This document shows positions 8,938 to 20,838 of a DNA stretch of 64,000 bases, in pieces. The position numbers were made by a program, and so were the translations under genes. How positions within the stretch are numbered: position 1 is the first letter of the stretch; each line of letters begins with the position of its first letter. Source of the stretch: Gammaproteobacteria bacterium (lineage in GTDB: Bacteria > Pseudomonadota > Gammaproteobacteria > JABHGC01); the NCBI GenBank assembly GCA_027077805.1, contig JALWTS010000020.1, positions 159,814-223,813 of the forward strand, read 5' to 3'. Under the pieces are notes generated by a model, which saw only the letters and a list, made by a program, of their open reading frames with translations, searched no databases and was not told where the DNA came from.

Positions 8938-11900
8938 CTAGATATCTGACTTATTTAATTCCTCTTTAATCTGTTCTTCAAGTTTCTGATGGTTAAGTTG
9001 TGTCTGTGCTTCCTCAGTTACCTGAGCCGAAGTAACTCCTAAGTTTTCTCGACGCTTACGTCGTCGTTCGTTGTGATAGGCAAGTCCTGTTCCTGATGGG
9101 ATTAAACGCCCAACAATGACATTTTCTTTCAAGCCATGTAAATCATCTCTAGCACCACGCACAGCCGCTTCTGTTAATACCCTAGTTGTTTCTTGGAAGG
9201 AAGCAGCTGAAATAAACGATTCCGTTGCTAAAGATGCCTTAGTAATTCCTAATAAAATCGGTTGGAACGTCGCAGGAATTTTGCCCTCAGCCTGCACTTT
9301 TTCATTAGCAAGCATTACTTGAGAGCGTTTTACTTGCTCGCCTTTTAATAAGGTAGTATCTCCCGAATTGATAATCTCAACTTTACGCAACATTTGACGA
9401 ATAATCACTTCAATATGTTTATCATTGATTTTAACCCCTTGGAGTCGATAGACATCTTGAATTTCATCGACTAAATAGTCAGCTAAAGCCGTTTCACCCA
9501 ATAACCGCAAAATATCATGAGGAATGGGTTCACCATCAGCAATCATTTCACCACATTCTACATGCTCACCTTCAAACACATTAATTTGACGCCATTTTGG
9601 AATCAAAGTCTCATGAGATTCACCCATATCATCGGTAATCACTAAACGATGTTTACCTTTGGTTTCCTTACCAAAGCTGATAGTACCACTTACCTCTGCC
9701 ATAATCGCAGGGTCTTTAGGTTTTCTTGCTTCAAACAAATCAGCTACTCTAGGCAAACCACCCGTAATATCTCTATTTTTTCCAGATTCTTGGGTAATGC
9801 TAGCAATAGTATCCCCTACTTCCACATTAGCACCATCATGAGTTCTAACAATAGCACCACCTGGTGGATAATAACGTGCCACAATTTCAGTGCCAGGTAA
9901 AAATAAGTCCTCGCCTTGCTCATCGACAATCCGAATCATAGGACGCAAATCTTTACCTGCACCTGTCCGCTGTTTAACATCAAGCACTTCTAAAAATGAT
10001 AATCCCGTTTTATCATCCACTTTACTTTGAACAGATAAACCTTCAATAAAATCTGAAAAATGTAAACGTCCGGCTACTTCCGTTACAATTGGATGTAAAT
10101 GCGGATCCCAATTCGCAATCAAATCACCTGCCTGAACACGGCTACCTTCATTAACAGTCAAAATTGCCCCATAGGGAATTTTATAACGTTCACGCTCACG
10201 ACCATAATCATCAATCACAACAATCTCGCCTGAACGTGAGACTGCCACTAAATGTCCATCTTTATTAGTCACGGATTTAATATTGTGTAATTTAACACTA
10301 CCTTTTGATTTTACCTGAACATTACTCACTGATGTCGCACCAGTTGCCGCTCCCCCAATATGGAAAGTCCGCATAGTTAACTGCGTACCTGGTTCACCAA
10401 TCGATTGGGCAGCAATAACCCCCACTGATTCACCAATATTGACTCTGTGTCCTCTGGCCAAATCCCGTCCATAACAAGCAGCACACATACCAAACGTACT
10501 TTCACAGGTAATAGGGCTTCTTACTCTAATCTGATCGACCCCTGAAGATTCAATTTTCTCAACTAAAACCTCATCCAACATTTCACCTGCTTCAACCAAA
10601 ACTTCATTATCAGAGCCAGGTAATAAAATATCTTCTAATACAACTCGACCTAATACTCGCTCACCTAAAGCTTCAACCACATCACCACCATCAATCAAAG
10701 CTGACATAGTAACACCCTGCACAGTACCACAATCTTCTTCTGAAATAACCACATCTTGAGCAACATCGACTAAACGCCGAGTCAAATAGCCTGAGTTTGC
10801 TGTTTTTAAAGCAGTGTCTGCTAAACCTTTTCTAGCCCCGTGAGTCGAAATAAAATATTGCGAAACATTCAGCCCTTCTCGGAAATTTGCGGTAATAGGC
10901 GTTTCAATAATAGTCCCATCCGGTTTTGCCATTAACCCCCGCATTCCAGCCAATTGTCGAATCTGCGCCGCAGAACCCCGCGCACCACTATCAGCCATCA
11001 TAAAAATTGAATTAAATGAGGATTGTCTGACCGTCTTATTCTCTCGATCGACCACTAAGTCAGTTCCAAGTTGCTTCATCATCGCTTTGGCAACCTTATT
11101 ATTGATTTTCGTCCAAGTATCCACTACCCGATTATAACGTTCTTTGTGAGTCAATAAACCCTCAGCATACTGAGTTTCAAGTTCCTTGATTTCTCGTTCC
11201 GCATCCTCAATAATGGATTTTTTCTCATCAGGAATCACCATGTCATCAATACCGATTGAAATACCACCTCTGGTCGCATAAGAAAAACCAGTGTACATCA
11301 ATTGATCGGCAAAAATCACAGTTTCTTTCAAACCTAAACGTCGATAACATACATTAACTAACTGACTGATGACTTTTTTGTTTAAATCTTTATTAATTAA
11401 CTCGAATGGTAAGCCATCAGGTACAATCAACCACAATAATGCTCGTCCTGTAGAAGTATCGACTCTTTTGATGGTCGTAACTCGCTCATTATCATCGTTA
11501 AAACTTACTTCTTCAATACGCAAACTGATTTTAGCATTAAGGTCTAATTGCCGACTTTGGTAAGCACGTTGTACCTCAGCCACATCACTGAAACATCGTC
11601 CTTCCCCCTTCGCATTAACTTTTTGTCGGCTCATATAATACAAACCTAATACCACATCTTGTGTCGGTACAATAATCGGCTCACCATTCGCAGGTGATAA
11701 AATATTATTAGTCGACATCATTAATGTTCGAGCTTCTAATTGAGCCTCAATTGAAAGTGGCACATGCACTGCCATTTGATCCCCATCAAAGTCAGCATTA
11801 AATGCCGTACAAACTAACGGATGTAACTGAATGGCTTTCCCTTCAATTAAGGTTGGTTCAAATGCTTGAATTCCTAAACGGTGCAAAGTGGGTGCCCGAT

Positions 11901-13176
11901 TTAACATGACAGGATGTTCACGAATCACTTCTTCCAAAATATCCCAAACCTCAGGCGTTTCTCGCTCTACAACACGTTTAGCTGATTTAATGGTAGTCGT
12001 CGTACCTTGCAGTTGTAATTTACTAAAAATAAACGGTTTAAATAATTCTAATGCCATTTTTTTAGGTAAACCACACTGATGTAAACGTAAAGTCGGTCCA
12101 ACTACAATAACAGAACGTCCAGAGTAATCCACCCGTTTGCCTAATAGGTTTTGTCGAAAACGTCCTTGTTTACCCTTAATCATATCTGCTAGAGATTTTA
12201 AAGGTCGTTTGTTAGAACCTGTAATCGCTCGCCCCCTACGACCGTTATCTAACAAAGCATCCACTGATTCTTGTAACATTCGTTTTTCATTACGCACAAT
12301 AATATCAGGGGCATTTAAATCTAATAAACGTCCTAATCGATTGTTACGATTAATTACTCGTCGATATAAATCATTCAAATCTGAAGTTGCAAAACGTCCA
12401 CCATCTAAAGGCACTAAAGGGCGTAATTCAGGTGGTAACACAGGTAATACAGTTAAAATCATCCACTCAGGATGATTTCCCGACTCTAAAAATGATTCCA
12501 TTAATTTTAAGCGTTTAGTAAATTTTTTCAGTTTTGTTTCAGCATTAGTAGAATCAATTTCTTCCCGCAATTTCGCAATTTCTTCATTTAAATCTAATGA
12601 AACCAAAAGTTTATAAACAGCTTCTGCTCCCATATACGCCTCAAATTCATCCCCATATTCTTCAATAGCATCAAAATATTCATCATCAGTGAGTAATTTT
12701 CCTCGTTCCAAGTCAGTAGTACCTGACTCAATAACGACAAACGATTCAAAATATAATACTCTTTCGATTTCTCGCAAAGTCATATCTAGCAACAAACCAA
12801 TTCTTGAAGGTAATGATTTTAAAAACCAAATATGTGCCACAGGACTTGCTAGATCAATATGCCCCATACGCTCACGACGAACTTTAGACAAAGTCACTTC
12901 CACGCCACATTTTTCACAAACCACCCCACGATGTTTTAAGCGTTTGTATTTACCACATAAACACTCATAATCATTGACAGGGCCAAAAATTTTCGCACAA
13001 AATAACCCGTCACGCTCAGGCTTAAAAGTACGATAATTAATAGTTTCAGGTTTTTTTACTTCACCAAATGACCAAGAACGAATCATTTCAGGAGAAGGCA
13101 AACTGATTCGTATGGCATCAAAATCTTTGATTTGCCCTTGTTGTTTTAAAATTTTTAGTAGATCTTTCAAGATCAA
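8938..13176 (-). CDS. rpoC: DNA-directed RNA polymerase subunit beta'
   Basis: Largest core RNA polymerase subunit, carrying the catalytic magnesium. 1412 aa (E. coli 1407). N-terminal zinc ribbon with cysteines at about 72, 74, 87 and 90 ([19 protein letters not shown]); the absolutely conserved NADFDGDQM with the three magnesium-binding aspartates at about 460-464; second zinc site in [13 protein letters not shown]; bridge helix and trigger loop regions intact (TRMTFHIGG appears here as TMRTFHIGG). The C-terminus has a variable Gln/Glu-rich tail. Starts 52 bp after rpoB. Confidence 0.99.
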   Translation of the reverse strand: MILKDLLKILKQQGQIKDFDAIRISLPSPEMIRSWSFGEVKKPETINYRTFKPERDGLFCAKIFGPVNDYECLCGKYKRLKHRGVVCEKCGVEVTLSKVRRERMGHIDLASPVAHIWFLKSLPSRIGLLLDMTLREIERVLYFESFVVIESGTTDLERGKLLTDDEYFDAIEEYGDEFEAYMGAEAVYKLLVSLDLNEEIAKLREEIDSTNAETKLKKFTKRLKLMESFLESGNHPEWMILTVLPVLPPELRPLVPLDGGRFATSDLNDLYRRVINRNNRLGRLLDLNAPDIIVRNEKRMLQESVDALLDNGRRGRAITGSNKRPLKSLADMIKGKQGRFRQNLLGKRVDYSGRSVIVVGPTLRLHQCGLPKKMALELFKPFIFSKLQLQGTTTTIKSAKRVVERETPEVWDILEEVIREHPVMLNRAPTLHRLGIQAFEPTLIEGKAIQLHPLVCTAFNADFDGDQMAVHVPLSIEAQLEARTLMMSTNNILSPANGEPIIVPTQDVVLGLYYMSRQKVNAKGEGRCFSDVAEVQRAYQSRQLDLNAKISLRIEEVSFNDDNERVTTIKRVDTSTGRALLWLIVPDGLPFELINKDLNKKVISQLVNVCYRRLGLKETVIFADQLMYTGFSYATRGGISIGIDDMVIPDEKKSIIEDAEREIKELETQYAEGLLTHKERYNRVVDTWTKINNKVAKAMMKQLGTDLVVDRENKTVRQSSFNSIFMMADSGARGSAAQIRQLAGMRGLMAKPDGTIIETPITANFREGLNVSQYFISTHGARKGLADTALKTANSGYLTRRLVDVAQDVVISEEDCGTVQGVTMSALIDGGDVVEALGERVLGRVVLEDILLPGSDNEVLVEAGEMLDEVLVEKIESSGVDQIRVRSPITCESTFGMCAACYGRDLARGHRVNIGESVGVIAAQSIGEPGTQLTMRTFHIGGAATGATSVSNVQVKSKGSVKLHNIKSVTNKDGHLVAVSRSGEIVVIDDYGRERERYKIPYGAILTVNEGSRVQAGDLIANWDPHLHPIVTEVAGRLHFSDFIEGLSVQSKVDDKTGLSFLEVLDVKQRTGAGKDLRPMIRIVDEQGEDLFLPGTEIVARYYPPGGAIVRTHDGANVEVGDTIASITQESGKNRDITGGLPRVADLFEARKPKDPAIMAEVSGTISFGKETKGKHRLVITDDMGESHETLIPKWRQINVFEGEHVECGEMIADGEPIPHDILRLLGETALADYLVDEIQDVYRLQGVKINDKHIEVIIRQMLRKVEIINSGDTTLLKGEQVKRSQVMLANEKVQAEGKIPATFQPILLGITKASLATESFISAASFQETTRVLTEAAVRGARDDLHGLKENVIVGRLIPSGTGLAYHNERRRKRRENLGVTSAQVTEEAQTQLNHQKLEEQIKEELNKSDI

Positions 13177-13228
13177 CGCTCCTAAATTAGATAAAAAACA
13201 CCAACAGAATTTATATTGTCAGCTTAAT

Positions 13229-16200
13229 TTAATCTTGTTCTAATTCAATATTAATCGCTAAAGAACGGATTTCTTTGAGCAACACATTAAATGATTCTGG
13301 CATTCCAGCATCCATACGATGATCACCATCAACAATATTTTTATACATTTTGGTACGTCCTGTTACATCATCTGATTTAACAGTTAACATTTCCCTTAGC
13401 GTATAAGCAGCGCCATAGGCCTCTAATGCCCAAACTTCCATTTCCCCAAAACGTTGACCACCAAACTGGGCTTTACCACCTAATGGTTGCTGAGTAACCA
13501 AACTATAAGGCCCTGTTGAACGAGAATGCATTTTATCATCAACTAAATGGTTAAGTTTCAGCATATACATATAACCAACCGTTACTGGCCTATCAAATGC
13601 CCTACCTGTACGACCATCATATAAAGTCGTTTGACCTGACTCAGGCAAACCTGCTAACTTCAACATATACTTGATATCTTGCTCACTAGCACCATCAAAT
13701 ACGGGTGTTGCCATGGGAACACCCTGACGTAAATGCTGTGCCAACTCGACGATTTCAGCATCACTAAATTCATCTAAATTTTCAGTACGCCCACTATTAT
13801 TGTAAATATCTTTTAAAAATTGGCGTAATTCCTTCATTTTAGCATTTGCATCTAACATTTCAGCAATTTTATAGCCTAAACCCTTAGCCGCCCAGCCCAA
13901 ATGTGTTTCTAATACTTGCCCAATATTCATCCGTGACGGGACACCCAAAGGATTTAAGACCACGTCAACGGGAGTACCATCTTCACTATAAGGCATATCT
14001 TCTACGGGTACAATCATAGAAATTACCCCTTTATTTCCATGACGTCCTGCCATTTTATCACCTGGCTGAATACGACGTTTTACCGCTAAATAGACTTTGA
14101 CCATTTTCAATACGCCTGGTGCTAAATCATCTCCAGATGCTAATTTACGTTTTTTCTCAGTTAATTTGTCATCTGCTTGTTGACGACCTTGATAAATTTG
14201 TTCCGCCATTGCATCCAATTGTTGATTGACAGAATCATCTTGCACTCGAATTTCCAACCATTGATCTTTGCTAACTTTTTGCAAATAGTCAGCGCTAATC
14301 GTTTGACCTGAACTCAAACCATGAGGCGCTAATTCTGCTACTTGATCAGTTAACAATTTTTCTACCCGAGCAAAAGTATCCCCTTCTGTAATGCGTAATT
14401 GATCTTGTAAATCTTTTTTAAATTTGTCTAGTTCTGCCTGCTCTATCCATTCTGCCCGTTGATCTTTTTCAACACCATCACGGGTAAACACTTGAACATC
14501 AATAACAGTACCATCCATACCTGAAGGAATCCTTAAAGAGGTATCTTTAACATCAGAGGCTTTTTCACCAAAAATTGCTCGTAATAATTTTTCCTCAGGA
14601 GTAAGTTGCGTTTCACCCTTTGGTGTGACCCTACCTACCAAAATATCACCTGCTTTGACTTCTGCACCAACGTATACAATTCCAGATTCATCCAACTTAG
14701 ATAAAGCATTTTCTCCGACATTTGGAATATCACTGGTAATTTCCTCAGAACCTAACTTCGTGTCCCTAGCGACACATTGTAATTCTTCAATATGAATAGT
14801 GGTAAACCTATCTTCTTGCACGACTCGTTCAGAAATTAAAATTGAATCCTCAAAGTTATAACCATTCCAGGGCATAAACGCTACTAACATATTCTGACCC
14901 AAGGCCAACTCACCTAAATCAGTAGAAGGGCCATCAGCCAACACATCACCACGTCGAATGACATCACCATTTTTTACCAATGGCTTTTGATTGACACAAG
15001 TATTCTGATTAGAACGTGTATATTTGGTTAGGTTATAAATATCAACCCCTGATTCGCCCATTTCAGCTTCATCATCACTTACCCTTACTACAATTCGAGA
15101 AGCATCGACAAAATCAATAACACCACCACGTTCTGCTACGACTGTTACGCCAGAATCAACCGCAACCGTACGCTCAATACCTGTTCCAACTAAAGGTTTT
15201 TCAGCACACAAAGTAGGCACCGCTTGACGTTGCATATTGGAACCCATTAAAGCGCGGTTAGCATCATCATGTTCCAAAAATGGAATCAAAGCAGCAGCAA
15301 TGGATACAATCTGCTTGGGAGAAACATCCATATAATCAATTTTATCAGGTGTTGATAACATAAATTCATTAAGATGCCGGCAAGATACCATTGCATCGCT
15401 TAATACACCATTCGCATCTAAGGTAGCATTCGCTTGAGCAATGACAAACTGACTTTCTTCAATAGCCGATAAATATTCCACTTTGTCCGTTACCCGGCCT
15501 TGTTTCACTTTACGATAAGGGGTTTCTAAAAAACCATATCGATTAGTTCTGGCATAAATAGATAAAGAATTAATCAAACCAATATTTGGTCCTTCAGGTG
15601 TTTCAATAGGACAAACTCGACCATAATGAGTAGGATGTACATCCCTAACTTCAAACCCAGCTCGTTCTCTTGCTAAACCACCTGGTCCTAATGCTGAAAC
15701 CCGACGTTTGTGCGTAATTTCTGACAATGGATTATTTTGATCCATAAATTGCGATAACTGACTTGAACCAAAAAATTCTTTAATAGCAGCGGAGACAGGT
15801 TTGGCATTAATTAATTCTTGTGGCGTTAAACTTTCAGATTCTGCCGCAGTTAAACGCTCTTTCACCGCACGTTCTACCCGAACTAAACCGATCCGAAACT
15901 GATTTTCAGCCATTTCCCCCACACTACGAACCCGACGATTACCTAAATGATCAATATCATCAATACTACCTTTGCCATCTCGAATGGCAATTAATTCTTG
16001 CAACACATCAGTAATATCTTTTTTAGATAAAATCCCCGCCCCTTCGGTTTCTTCTCGTCTTAAACGACGATTAAATTTCATACGACCTACAGGTGATAAA
16101 TCATAACGTTCTTCCGTAAAAAACAAATTATCAAATAAATGAGCAGCGGCTTCTTTAGTAGGTGGCTCACCTGGACGCATCATACGATAAATTTCAATTT

Positions 16201-17308
16201 GGGCTTCGAGTGTGGTCTGAGTTGGATCAATTCTTAAAGTATCTGAAATATAGGCACCATGATTTAAATCATTAATGTATAGTGTTTGAATTTCGCTAAT
16301 ACCATTTTCTAGTAACAAATCTAAATTTTCATCAGTAATCTCATCATTTAAAGAGGCAAGTACTTCACCAGTATCAGTATTTACAATATCATGTGCTAAT
16401 ACCCGACCAATAAGATATTCCCTAGGAACGACAAACTCTTTAACATTTGCAGCGCTTAACGCTTTAACATGCCTTTTGTTAATTTTTCGACCTGTTTTTA
16501 CAATGACTTTATCATTGATACAAATATCAAATAATGCCGTTTCACCTGACAGTCTCTCAGGTAATAACTGTAATAAAAAGCCATCATCACTAAGAGTAAA
16601 TGTGTTATTTTCAAAAAACATATTTAAAATATCGGCATTATCATAGCCCAATGCCCGCAACAAAATTGTTGCAGGTAGTTTTCTACGTCTATCAATTCGG
16701 ACAAAAACACAATCTTTTGGATCAAATTCAAAATCTAACCATGAACCACGGTAAGGAATAATTCTTGCTGAATAAAGCAATTTTCCTGAAGAATGGGTTT
16801 TACCCTTATCATGATCAAAAAACACACCTGGAGAGCGGTGTAATTGTGAGACAATGACTCGCTCAGTACCATTAATCACAAATGTACCATTGTTAGTCAT
16901 CAATGGAATTTCGCCCATATAAACTTCTTGTTCTTTGATATCTTTAACAACATCAGACCCTTCAGGCGCTTCTTTGTCATAAATCACTAAACGCAATTTT
17001 ACTCTTAATGGTGCCGCATACGTTGACCCCCGAAGCTGACATTCTTTGACATCAAATACAGGCTCACCTAAACGATAGTTAACATATTCCAATTTTGATT
17101 TTTTTGAAATACTGATAATAGGAAATACAGAATTAAAGGCGGAATGCAAACCAATATCTTTATCTCGTTTCTCCATCGCAACGTCAGTTTGCAAAAATTT
17201 CCGATAAGAGTCTAATTGAACGGCAAGTAAATAAGGAACATCTAAAATACTTTGACGTTTACCAAAATCATTACGAATACGTTTTTTCTCAGTAAATGAA
17301 TATAACAT
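13229..17308 (-). CDS. rpoB: DNA-directed RNA polymerase subunit beta
   Basis: Beta subunit, forming one side of the active-site cleft and the rifampicin pocket. 1359 aa (E. coli 1342). The N-terminal [16 protein letters not shown] and C-terminal [11 protein letters not shown] are typical. The rifampicin region [18 protein letters not shown] is wild-type, so no resistance substitution is visible. [18 protein letters not shown] and the [10 protein letters not shown] motif near the active site are intact. rplL ends 65 bp upstream and rpoC starts 52 bp downstream. Confidence 0.99.
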   Translation of the reverse strand: MLYSFTEKKRIRNDFGKRQSILDVPYLLAVQLDSYRKFLQTDVAMEKRDKDIGLHSAFNSVFPIISISKKSKLEYVNYRLGEPVFDVKECQLRGSTYAAPLRVKLRLVIYDKEAPEGSDVVKDIKEQEVYMGEIPLMTNNGTFVINGTERVIVSQLHRSPGVFFDHDKGKTHSSGKLLYSARIIPYRGSWLDFEFDPKDCVFVRIDRRRKLPATILLRALGYDNADILNMFFENNTFTLSDDGFLLQLLPERLSGETALFDICINDKVIVKTGRKINKRHVKALSAANVKEFVVPREYLIGRVLAHDIVNTDTGEVLASLNDEITDENLDLLLENGISEIQTLYINDLNHGAYISDTLRIDPTQTTLEAQIEIYRMMRPGEPPTKEAAAHLFDNLFFTEERYDLSPVGRMKFNRRLRREETEGAGILSKKDITDVLQELIAIRDGKGSIDDIDHLGNRRVRSVGEMAENQFRIGLVRVERAVKERLTAAESESLTPQELINAKPVSAAIKEFFGSSQLSQFMDQNNPLSEITHKRRVSALGPGGLARERAGFEVRDVHPTHYGRVCPIETPEGPNIGLINSLSIYARTNRYGFLETPYRKVKQGRVTDKVEYLSAIEESQFVIAQANATLDANGVLSDAMVSCRHLNEFMLSTPDKIDYMDVSPKQIVSIAAALIPFLEHDDANRALMGSNMQRQAVPTLCAEKPLVGTGIERTVAVDSGVTVVAERGGVIDFVDASRIVVRVSDDEAEMGESGVDIYNLTKYTRSNQNTCVNQKPLVKNGDVIRRGDVLADGPSTDLGELALGQNMLVAFMPWNGYNFEDSILISERVVQEDRFTTIHIEELQCVARDTKLGSEEITSDIPNVGENALSKLDESGIVYVGAEVKAGDILVGRVTPKGETQLTPEEKLLRAIFGEKASDVKDTSLRIPSGMDGTVIDVQVFTRDGVEKDQRAEWIEQAELDKFKKDLQDQLRITEGDTFARVEKLLTDQVAELAPHGLSSGQTISADYLQKVSKDQWLEIRVQDDSVNQQLDAMAEQIYQGRQQADDKLTEKKRKLASGDDLAPGVLKMVKVYLAVKRRIQPGDKMAGRHGNKGVISMIVPVEDMPYSEDGTPVDVVLNPLGVPSRMNIGQVLETHLGWAAKGLGYKIAEMLDANAKMKELRQFLKDIYNNSGRTENLDEFSDAEIVELAQHLRQGVPMATPVFDGASEQDIKYMLKLAGLPESGQTTLYDGRTGRAFDRPVTVGYMYMLKLNHLVDDKMHSRSTGPYSLVTQQPLGGKAQFGGQRFGEMEVWALEAYGAAYTLREMLTVKSDDVTGRTKMYKNIVDGDHRMDAGMPESFNVLLKEIRSLAINIELEQD

Positions 17309-17373
17309 GTTGCCTCACTTTCTTGCCAAAATAGAACTAATTTGCGGATATTAAATCATTGTCGATTGAAATA

Positions 17374-17751
17374 TTACTTAACTTCGACAGATGCTCCAAC
17401 TTCTTCCAATTGTTTTTTCATATCTTCTGCTTCTTCTTTAGAAACAGCTTCTTTGACGGCAGCAGGAGCCCCTTCAACCATTGCTTTTGCTTCTTTCAAA
17501 CCCAAACCAGTAATAGCACGAACTGCCTTAATGACTTTAATTTTTTCAGAACCAACACTGCTTAAAATAACATCAAATTCGGTTTTTTCTTCTGCAGGAG
17601 CAGCATCAGCCGCTGCAACAGCAACAGGAGCCGTTGCAACCGCAGCCGCAGATACCCCAAATTTTTCTTCCATTGCAGAAATTAAATCCACAATTTCAAT
17701 CACGGTTTTATTCGCAATCGCATCTAAAATTTCTTCGTTTGATAATGACAT
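17374..17751 (-). CDS. rplL: 50S ribosomal protein L7/L12
   Basis: Stalk protein that recruits translational GTPases; present in multiple dimers on L10. 125 aa. N-terminal dimerisation domain (about 1-35), flexible Ala/Val/Pro hinge (about 36-56), and a C-terminal GTPase-contact domain with [21 protein letters not shown] (about 69-89). It is the last ribosomal gene before rpoB. No terminator or attenuator hairpin is evident in the 65-bp gap to rpoB. Confidence 0.98.
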   Translation of the reverse strand: MSLSNEEILDAIANKTVIEIVDLISAMEEKFGVSAAAVATAPVAVAAADAAPAEEKTEFDVILSSVGSEKIKVIKAVRAITGLGLKEAKAMVEGAPAAVKEAVSKEEAEDMKKQLEEVGASVEVK

Positions 17752-17793
17752 AAAATTACCTCTAATATAATAAAATTCAACAATTAAAACAGC

Positions 17794-18324
17794 TTAAGCT
17801 GCTTTTTCCTTTTTATCACGTACTGCAGCTAAGGTACGTACAAATTTGGCATGTGGTTCCGCAAGCGTACGTACAAATTTTTCTACAGGTGCTTTCATAG
17901 CTGACATTAATAAACTTAATGCCTGTTCATAAGTCGGCATTTTCGCTAATTTATCAATATCAGAAACATCTAATAAGTCGCCACCAAATGCTATTACTTT
18001 AATCACAAACAATTCATTTTCTCTGGAAAAATCCTGACATAAGCGAGCAACCGCACCAGGGTCTTCTAAAGAAAATGCTAATAGCAATGGTCCGACTAAC
18101 TGGTCTCGCATACAAGCAAACTCAGTAGCTTCTAACGCTCGTTTTGCCAATTTATTTTTGACAACTCTCACATAAACACCTTGTTTTCTTGCTTCACCAC
18201 GAAACGCATTCATCTGACTTACACTTAAGCCACGATATTCAGCGGCAATCGCTGAATACGATTTAGAGGCAACGTCAGATACCTCTGTAATAATTGCCTG
18301 TTTTTGTTCACGATCAAGTGCCAT
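17794..18324 (-). CDS. rplJ: 50S ribosomal protein L10
   Basis: Base of the L7/L12 stalk, and in complex with L12 the translational repressor of rplJL. 176 aa, a little longer than E. coli (165). The start MALDREQKQAIITEVSDVA and the RGLSVSQMNAFRGEARKQGV segment mark the family; the C-terminal helix that binds L12 dimers is at about 140-170. The 163-nt leader upstream has strong hairpins consistent with the L10 leader (see 18356-18419). Confidence 0.97.
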   Translation of the reverse strand: MALDREQKQAIITEVSDVASKSYSAIAAEYRGLSVSQMNAFRGEARKQGVYVRVVKNKLAKRALEATEFACMRDQLVGPLLLAFSLEDPGAVARLCQDFSRENELFVIKVIAFGGDLLDVSDIDKLAKMPTYEQALSLLMSAMKAPVEKFVRTLAEPHAKFVRTLAAVRDKKEKAA

Positions 18325-18355
18325 ATATTACTCCTTACACTAGATCCAAAATTCA

Positions 18356-18419
18356 GTAAGGCAATACCTTACCACCTATGTAGGCTAATTAAATCAATAC
18401 TTTGCTATTAATCCCTACA
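18356..18419 (-). promoter_or_regulatory. L10-type mRNA leader hairpins upstream of rplJ
   Basis: Two nested structures lie between rplA and rplJ: GTAAGG/CCTTAC at 18356-18372 with a 5-nt loop, and TGTAGG plus ATTAA pairing with TTAAT plus CCTACA across 18379-18419. The position and paired-stem layout match the autoregulatory L10 leader of gammaproteobacteria (known in E. coli to bind the L10-L12 complex). Sequence identity to the known leader was not tested. Confidence 0.5.
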
Positions 18420-18487
18420 GTCTTTGATGATTATCACAGGATGATACCCACAAAAATCAAAAAATTTTTTTGCTATAATTCTCTCAA

Positions 18488-19183
18488 TCAAATCGATAAA
18501 CTTGATTGATCAATAAGCAAACCTGGTCCCATTGTTGTTGAAAGCGTTACCTTTTGCATATAAATGCCTTTCACTGCGGCTGGTTTTGCTTTTCTCAAAG
18601 CACTTAATAGGGCTTCCAAATTGCCCTGAATCGCTTCCACACTAAAATCAATCTTGCCGATAGTACAATGAATAATGCCTGACTTATCAGTACGATAGCG
18701 TACTTGTCCTGCTTTCGCATTGTTTACTGCTGTCGCAACATCTTTAGTCACTGTACCAACTTTAGGATTTGGCATTAATCCTCTAGGTCCTAAAATCTGG
18801 CCTAATTGCCCAACAACCCTCATCGCATCAGGGGTTGCAATCGCAACATCAAAATTCAAGTTCCCTGCTTTAACTTGTTCAGCTAAATCTTCAAAGCCAA
18901 CAATATCCGCCCCAGCTGCTTCAGCGACTGAAGCATTCTCGCCTTGCGCAAAAACAGCAACTCGCACTGATTTGCCCGTACCATTGGGAAGCACAGTTGC
19001 ACCACGAATAACCTGATCGGATTTACGAGGATCAACCCCTAAATTAACGCTAACATCAATGGATTCTTTAAATTTTACACTAGATAATTGTTGTAACAAA
19101 GTGATTGCTTCAGATAAAGAATATTGTTTTCCAAGTTCTACTTTTTCTGCAATTTTTTTTGCACGTTTCGATAATTTAGCCAT
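18488..19183 (-). CDS. rplA: 50S ribosomal protein L1
   Basis: L1 forms the mobile stalk on the E-site side and, in E. coli, represses rplKA translation. 231 aa (E. coli 234). Two-domain fold: [30 protein letters not shown] (about 49-78) in domain I and the [11 protein letters not shown] linker (about 135-145). It starts at the base directly after the rplK stop codon, so the two are translationally coupled. Confidence 0.98.
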   Translation of the reverse strand: MAKLSKRAKKIAEKVELGKQYSLSEAITLLQQLSSVKFKESIDVSVNLGVDPRKSDQVIRGATVLPNGTGKSVRVAVFAQGENASVAEAAGADIVGFEDLAEQVKAGNLNFDVAIATPDAMRVVGQLGQILGPRGLMPNPKVGTVTKDVATAVNNAKAGQVRYRTDKSGIIHCTIGKIDFSVEAIQGNLEALLSALRKAKPAAVKGIYMQKVTLSTTMGPGLLIDQSSLSI

Positions 19184-19615
19184 TTATACCCCCTCTACTT
19201 CCAGACCCATACTTTTTGCAGTGCCAGCAATTGTTCTTACAGCAGCATCCATATCAGCAGCCGTTAAATCAGGCATTTTCATTTTCGCCACTTCCTCTAA
19301 TTGCTCTCGATTAATCACCCCTACCTTTTTCGAGTTAGGTGTTGCACTGCCCTTATCTAAGCCTAATGATTTTTTTATCAATATAGTGGCGGGAGGTGTT
19401 TTAGTAATAAACGTAAAACTACGATCACTATAAACCGTAATAACGACTGGAATAGGTAAACCTTTTTCTATGGATTGTGTTTTCGCATTAAATGCCTTAC
19501 AAAATTCCATAATATTTAACCCATGTTGACCTAAAGCGGGACCAACGGGAGGACTGGGATTAGCCTCACCTGCTTTAACTTGCAATTTGATATATGCTTT
19601 GACTTTTTTAGCCAT
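19184..19615 (-). CDS. rplK: 50S ribosomal protein L11
   Basis: L11 forms the GTPase-associated centre with 23S rRNA and is needed for RelA activation. 143 aa. The N-terminal domain with [25 protein letters not shown] (proline-rich helix at about 21-26, the thiostrepton site) and the C-terminal rRNA-binding domain are intact. Its leader has a GCTAAT/ATTAGC hairpin at 19640-19657 just before the ribosome binding site, a possible but unproven L1 target. Confidence 0.98.
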   Translation of the reverse strand: MAKKVKAYIKLQVKAGEANPSPPVGPALGQHGLNIMEFCKAFNAKTQSIEKGLPIPVVITVYSDRSFTFITKTPPATILIKKSLGLDKGSATPNSKKVGVINREQLEEVAKMKMPDLTAADMDAAVRTIAGTAKSMGLEVEGV

Positions 19616-19639
19616 AATTATCTCCTAAATGGGTGTAAC

Positions 19640-19657
19640 GCTAATCATATAATTAGC
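19640..19657 (-). promoter_or_regulatory. Hairpin in the rplK leader, possible L1 operator
   Basis: A perfect 6-bp stem, GCTAAT/ATTAGC with a 6-nt loop, lies 25 nt upstream of the rplK start and is flanked in the minus transcript by AGGGGA and ACACCC. L1 is known to bind a helix in the rplKA leader in E. coli, so location makes this a candidate; the L1 consensus itself is not clearly present. Confidence 0.3.
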
Positions 19658-19720
19658 TCCCCTAAAACTAACGAAACACTAAACAAAATAAAAAATATTG
19701 CGTTAATATTTCTTTGTTGA

Positions 19721-20251
19721 TTATAAATCTTTTTCGACTTGCCCAAACTCAAGTTCCACTGGCGTTGAGCGACCAAAAATTAATACAGAAACTCGCAAGC
19801 GATTCTTTTCGTAATTCACTTCTTCCACCACGCCATTAAAATCGCTAAATGGCCCATCAATAACTCGAATTTCCTCACCGACTTCAAATAGAACTTTAGG
19901 TTTTGGTTTATCCACACCATCTTGTACTTGTTGTAAAATCAATGTGGCTTCTCTATCACTAATAGGTGAAGGTTTATCGCTACTACCACCAATAAACCCC
20001 ATCACTTTAGGAATACTCTTAACTAAATGCCAAGTATTATCATCCATTTCCATTTGAACCAAAACATAACCAGGAAAAAATTTTCGTTCACTTTTACGTT
20101 TTTGTCCTCGTTTGATTTCGACAACTTCCTCAGTCGGAACTAAGATATCACCAAACAGTGCTTCCATCCCCGTTTGCTTGATCCGCTCTTGTAAAGAGCG
20201 TTTAACATAGCCTTCAAACCCTGAATAAGCGTGTACTACATACCAGCGCAT
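19721..20251 (-). CDS. nusG: Transcription termination/antitermination factor NusG
   Basis: NusG binds the beta' clamp to promote elongation and uses its KOW domain to contact Rho or ribosomal S10. 176 aa. The NGN domain covers about 1-110 ([20 protein letters not shown] at the start, then [14 protein letters not shown]), and the KOW domain about 125-176, with the motif [21 protein letters not shown]. 13 bp downstream of secE, the universal arrangement. Confidence 0.98.
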   Translation of the reverse strand: MRWYVVHAYSGFEGYVKRSLQERIKQTGMEALFGDILVPTEEVVEIKRGQKRKSERKFFPGYVLVQMEMDDNTWHLVKSIPKVMGFIGGSSDKPSPISDREATLILQQVQDGVDKPKPKVLFEVGEEIRVIDGPFSDFNGVVEEVNYEKNRLRVSVLIFGRSTPVELEFGQVEKDL

Positions 20252-20264
20252 TATTTATAGCTCC

Positions 20265-20660
20265 CTAACCAATTAAAGCACGAACTGCCCATGCTAAAAA
20301 CATATCCAGCAACCATAAAAATATAGCCACAATAACGACCATAACTAAAACAGTTAAAGTAGTTTGGATTGTTTCTGACCGAGTTGGCCATACAACTTTT
20401 CTCACTTCAGTGCGTGAATCTTGAGTAAATTTCCAAAAATTCATTCCAGCCTGAGTTTGTAGTGTCATCACTATTGTTACACCAACTGCCACTAATAAAC
20501 CAAGGACTCGGTATAATAATGCGGTGGTTTCAGCGTAATAATAAAAACCAGCAATCGCTAGTGCCAAAATCCCAACAGCGATAGTTAGTATTAAAGAATC
20601 AAAGTTAGTTCTCTTAGTTGACGTATCTTTTAATTCTTTTTTGTTTGCTTGTTCAGTCAT
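20265..20660 (-). CDS. secE: Preprotein translocase subunit SecE
   Basis: Essential inner-membrane subunit of SecYEG. 131 aa, the three-helix form seen in E. coli (127 aa). Two N-terminal membrane segments at about 23-41 and 50-68, then the conserved amphipathic KFTQDSRTEVRKVVWPTRSET (about 77-97) that clamps SecY, then the essential third transmembrane helix (about 100-125). Located between tRNA-Trp and nusG. Confidence 0.97.
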   Translation of the reverse strand: MTEQANKKELKDTSTKRTNFDSLILTIAVGILALAIAGFYYYAETTALLYRVLGLLVAVGVTIVMTLQTQAGMNFWKFTQDSRTEVRKVVWPTRSETIQTTLTVLVMVVIVAIFLWLLDMFLAWAVRALIG

Positions 20661-20695
20661 TGTGTCTCACCAAGATTTTGATACAAAAACACAAC

Positions 20696-20718
20696 ATCCT
20701 CTCACAAATAGAGAGGAT
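20696..20718 (-). terminator. Hairpin between tRNA-Trp and secE
   Basis: An 8-bp perfect stem ATCCTCTC/GAGAGGAT with a 7-nt loop, followed on the minus strand by a broken T-rich run (TGTTGTGTTTTTG). It could be a weak or partial terminator, or a processing site separating tRNA-Trp from the secE-nusG message. The T-tract is not contiguous, so efficiency is doubtful. Confidence 0.4.
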
Positions 20719-20744
20719 ATTGCACTGTCTTAGCTTTTAAAGAA

Positions 20745-20820
20745 TGGCAGGCCAGGAGGGAATTGAACCCCCAACCTGCGGTTTTGGAGACCGCCGCTCT
20801 GCCAATTGAGCTACTGGCCT
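20745..20820 (-). tRNA. tRNA-Trp (anticodon CCA)
   Basis: 76 nt with CCA encoded. Acceptor stem AGGCCAG/CTGGCCT, discriminator G, D-arm AGCTCAATTGGCAGAGC, anticodon stem-loop with CCA flanked by T and A, and T-loop TTCAATT. It lies between tuf copy 2 and secE, its usual place in gammaproteobacteria. Confidence 0.97.
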
Positions 20821-20838
20821 AATATAGAAAATCAAAAA

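Noticed and set aside
9649..9900. Plus-strand frame antisense to rpoC
   Set aside because: Shadow of rpoC; two overlapping frames of the same stretch are open by chance in AT-rich code; no start signals.
18459..18479. A6T7 tract and a plus-strand TATAAT between rplA and rplJ, looking like a terminator or promoter
   Set aside because: No GC stem precedes the T run on either strand, and the TATAAT faces away from any plus-strand gene. Treated as AT-rich background.
19059..19433. Open frame on the plus strand across rplA and rplK
   Set aside because: Antisense to two complete, well-conserved ribosomal genes; no promoter or ribosome binding site; no protein features.
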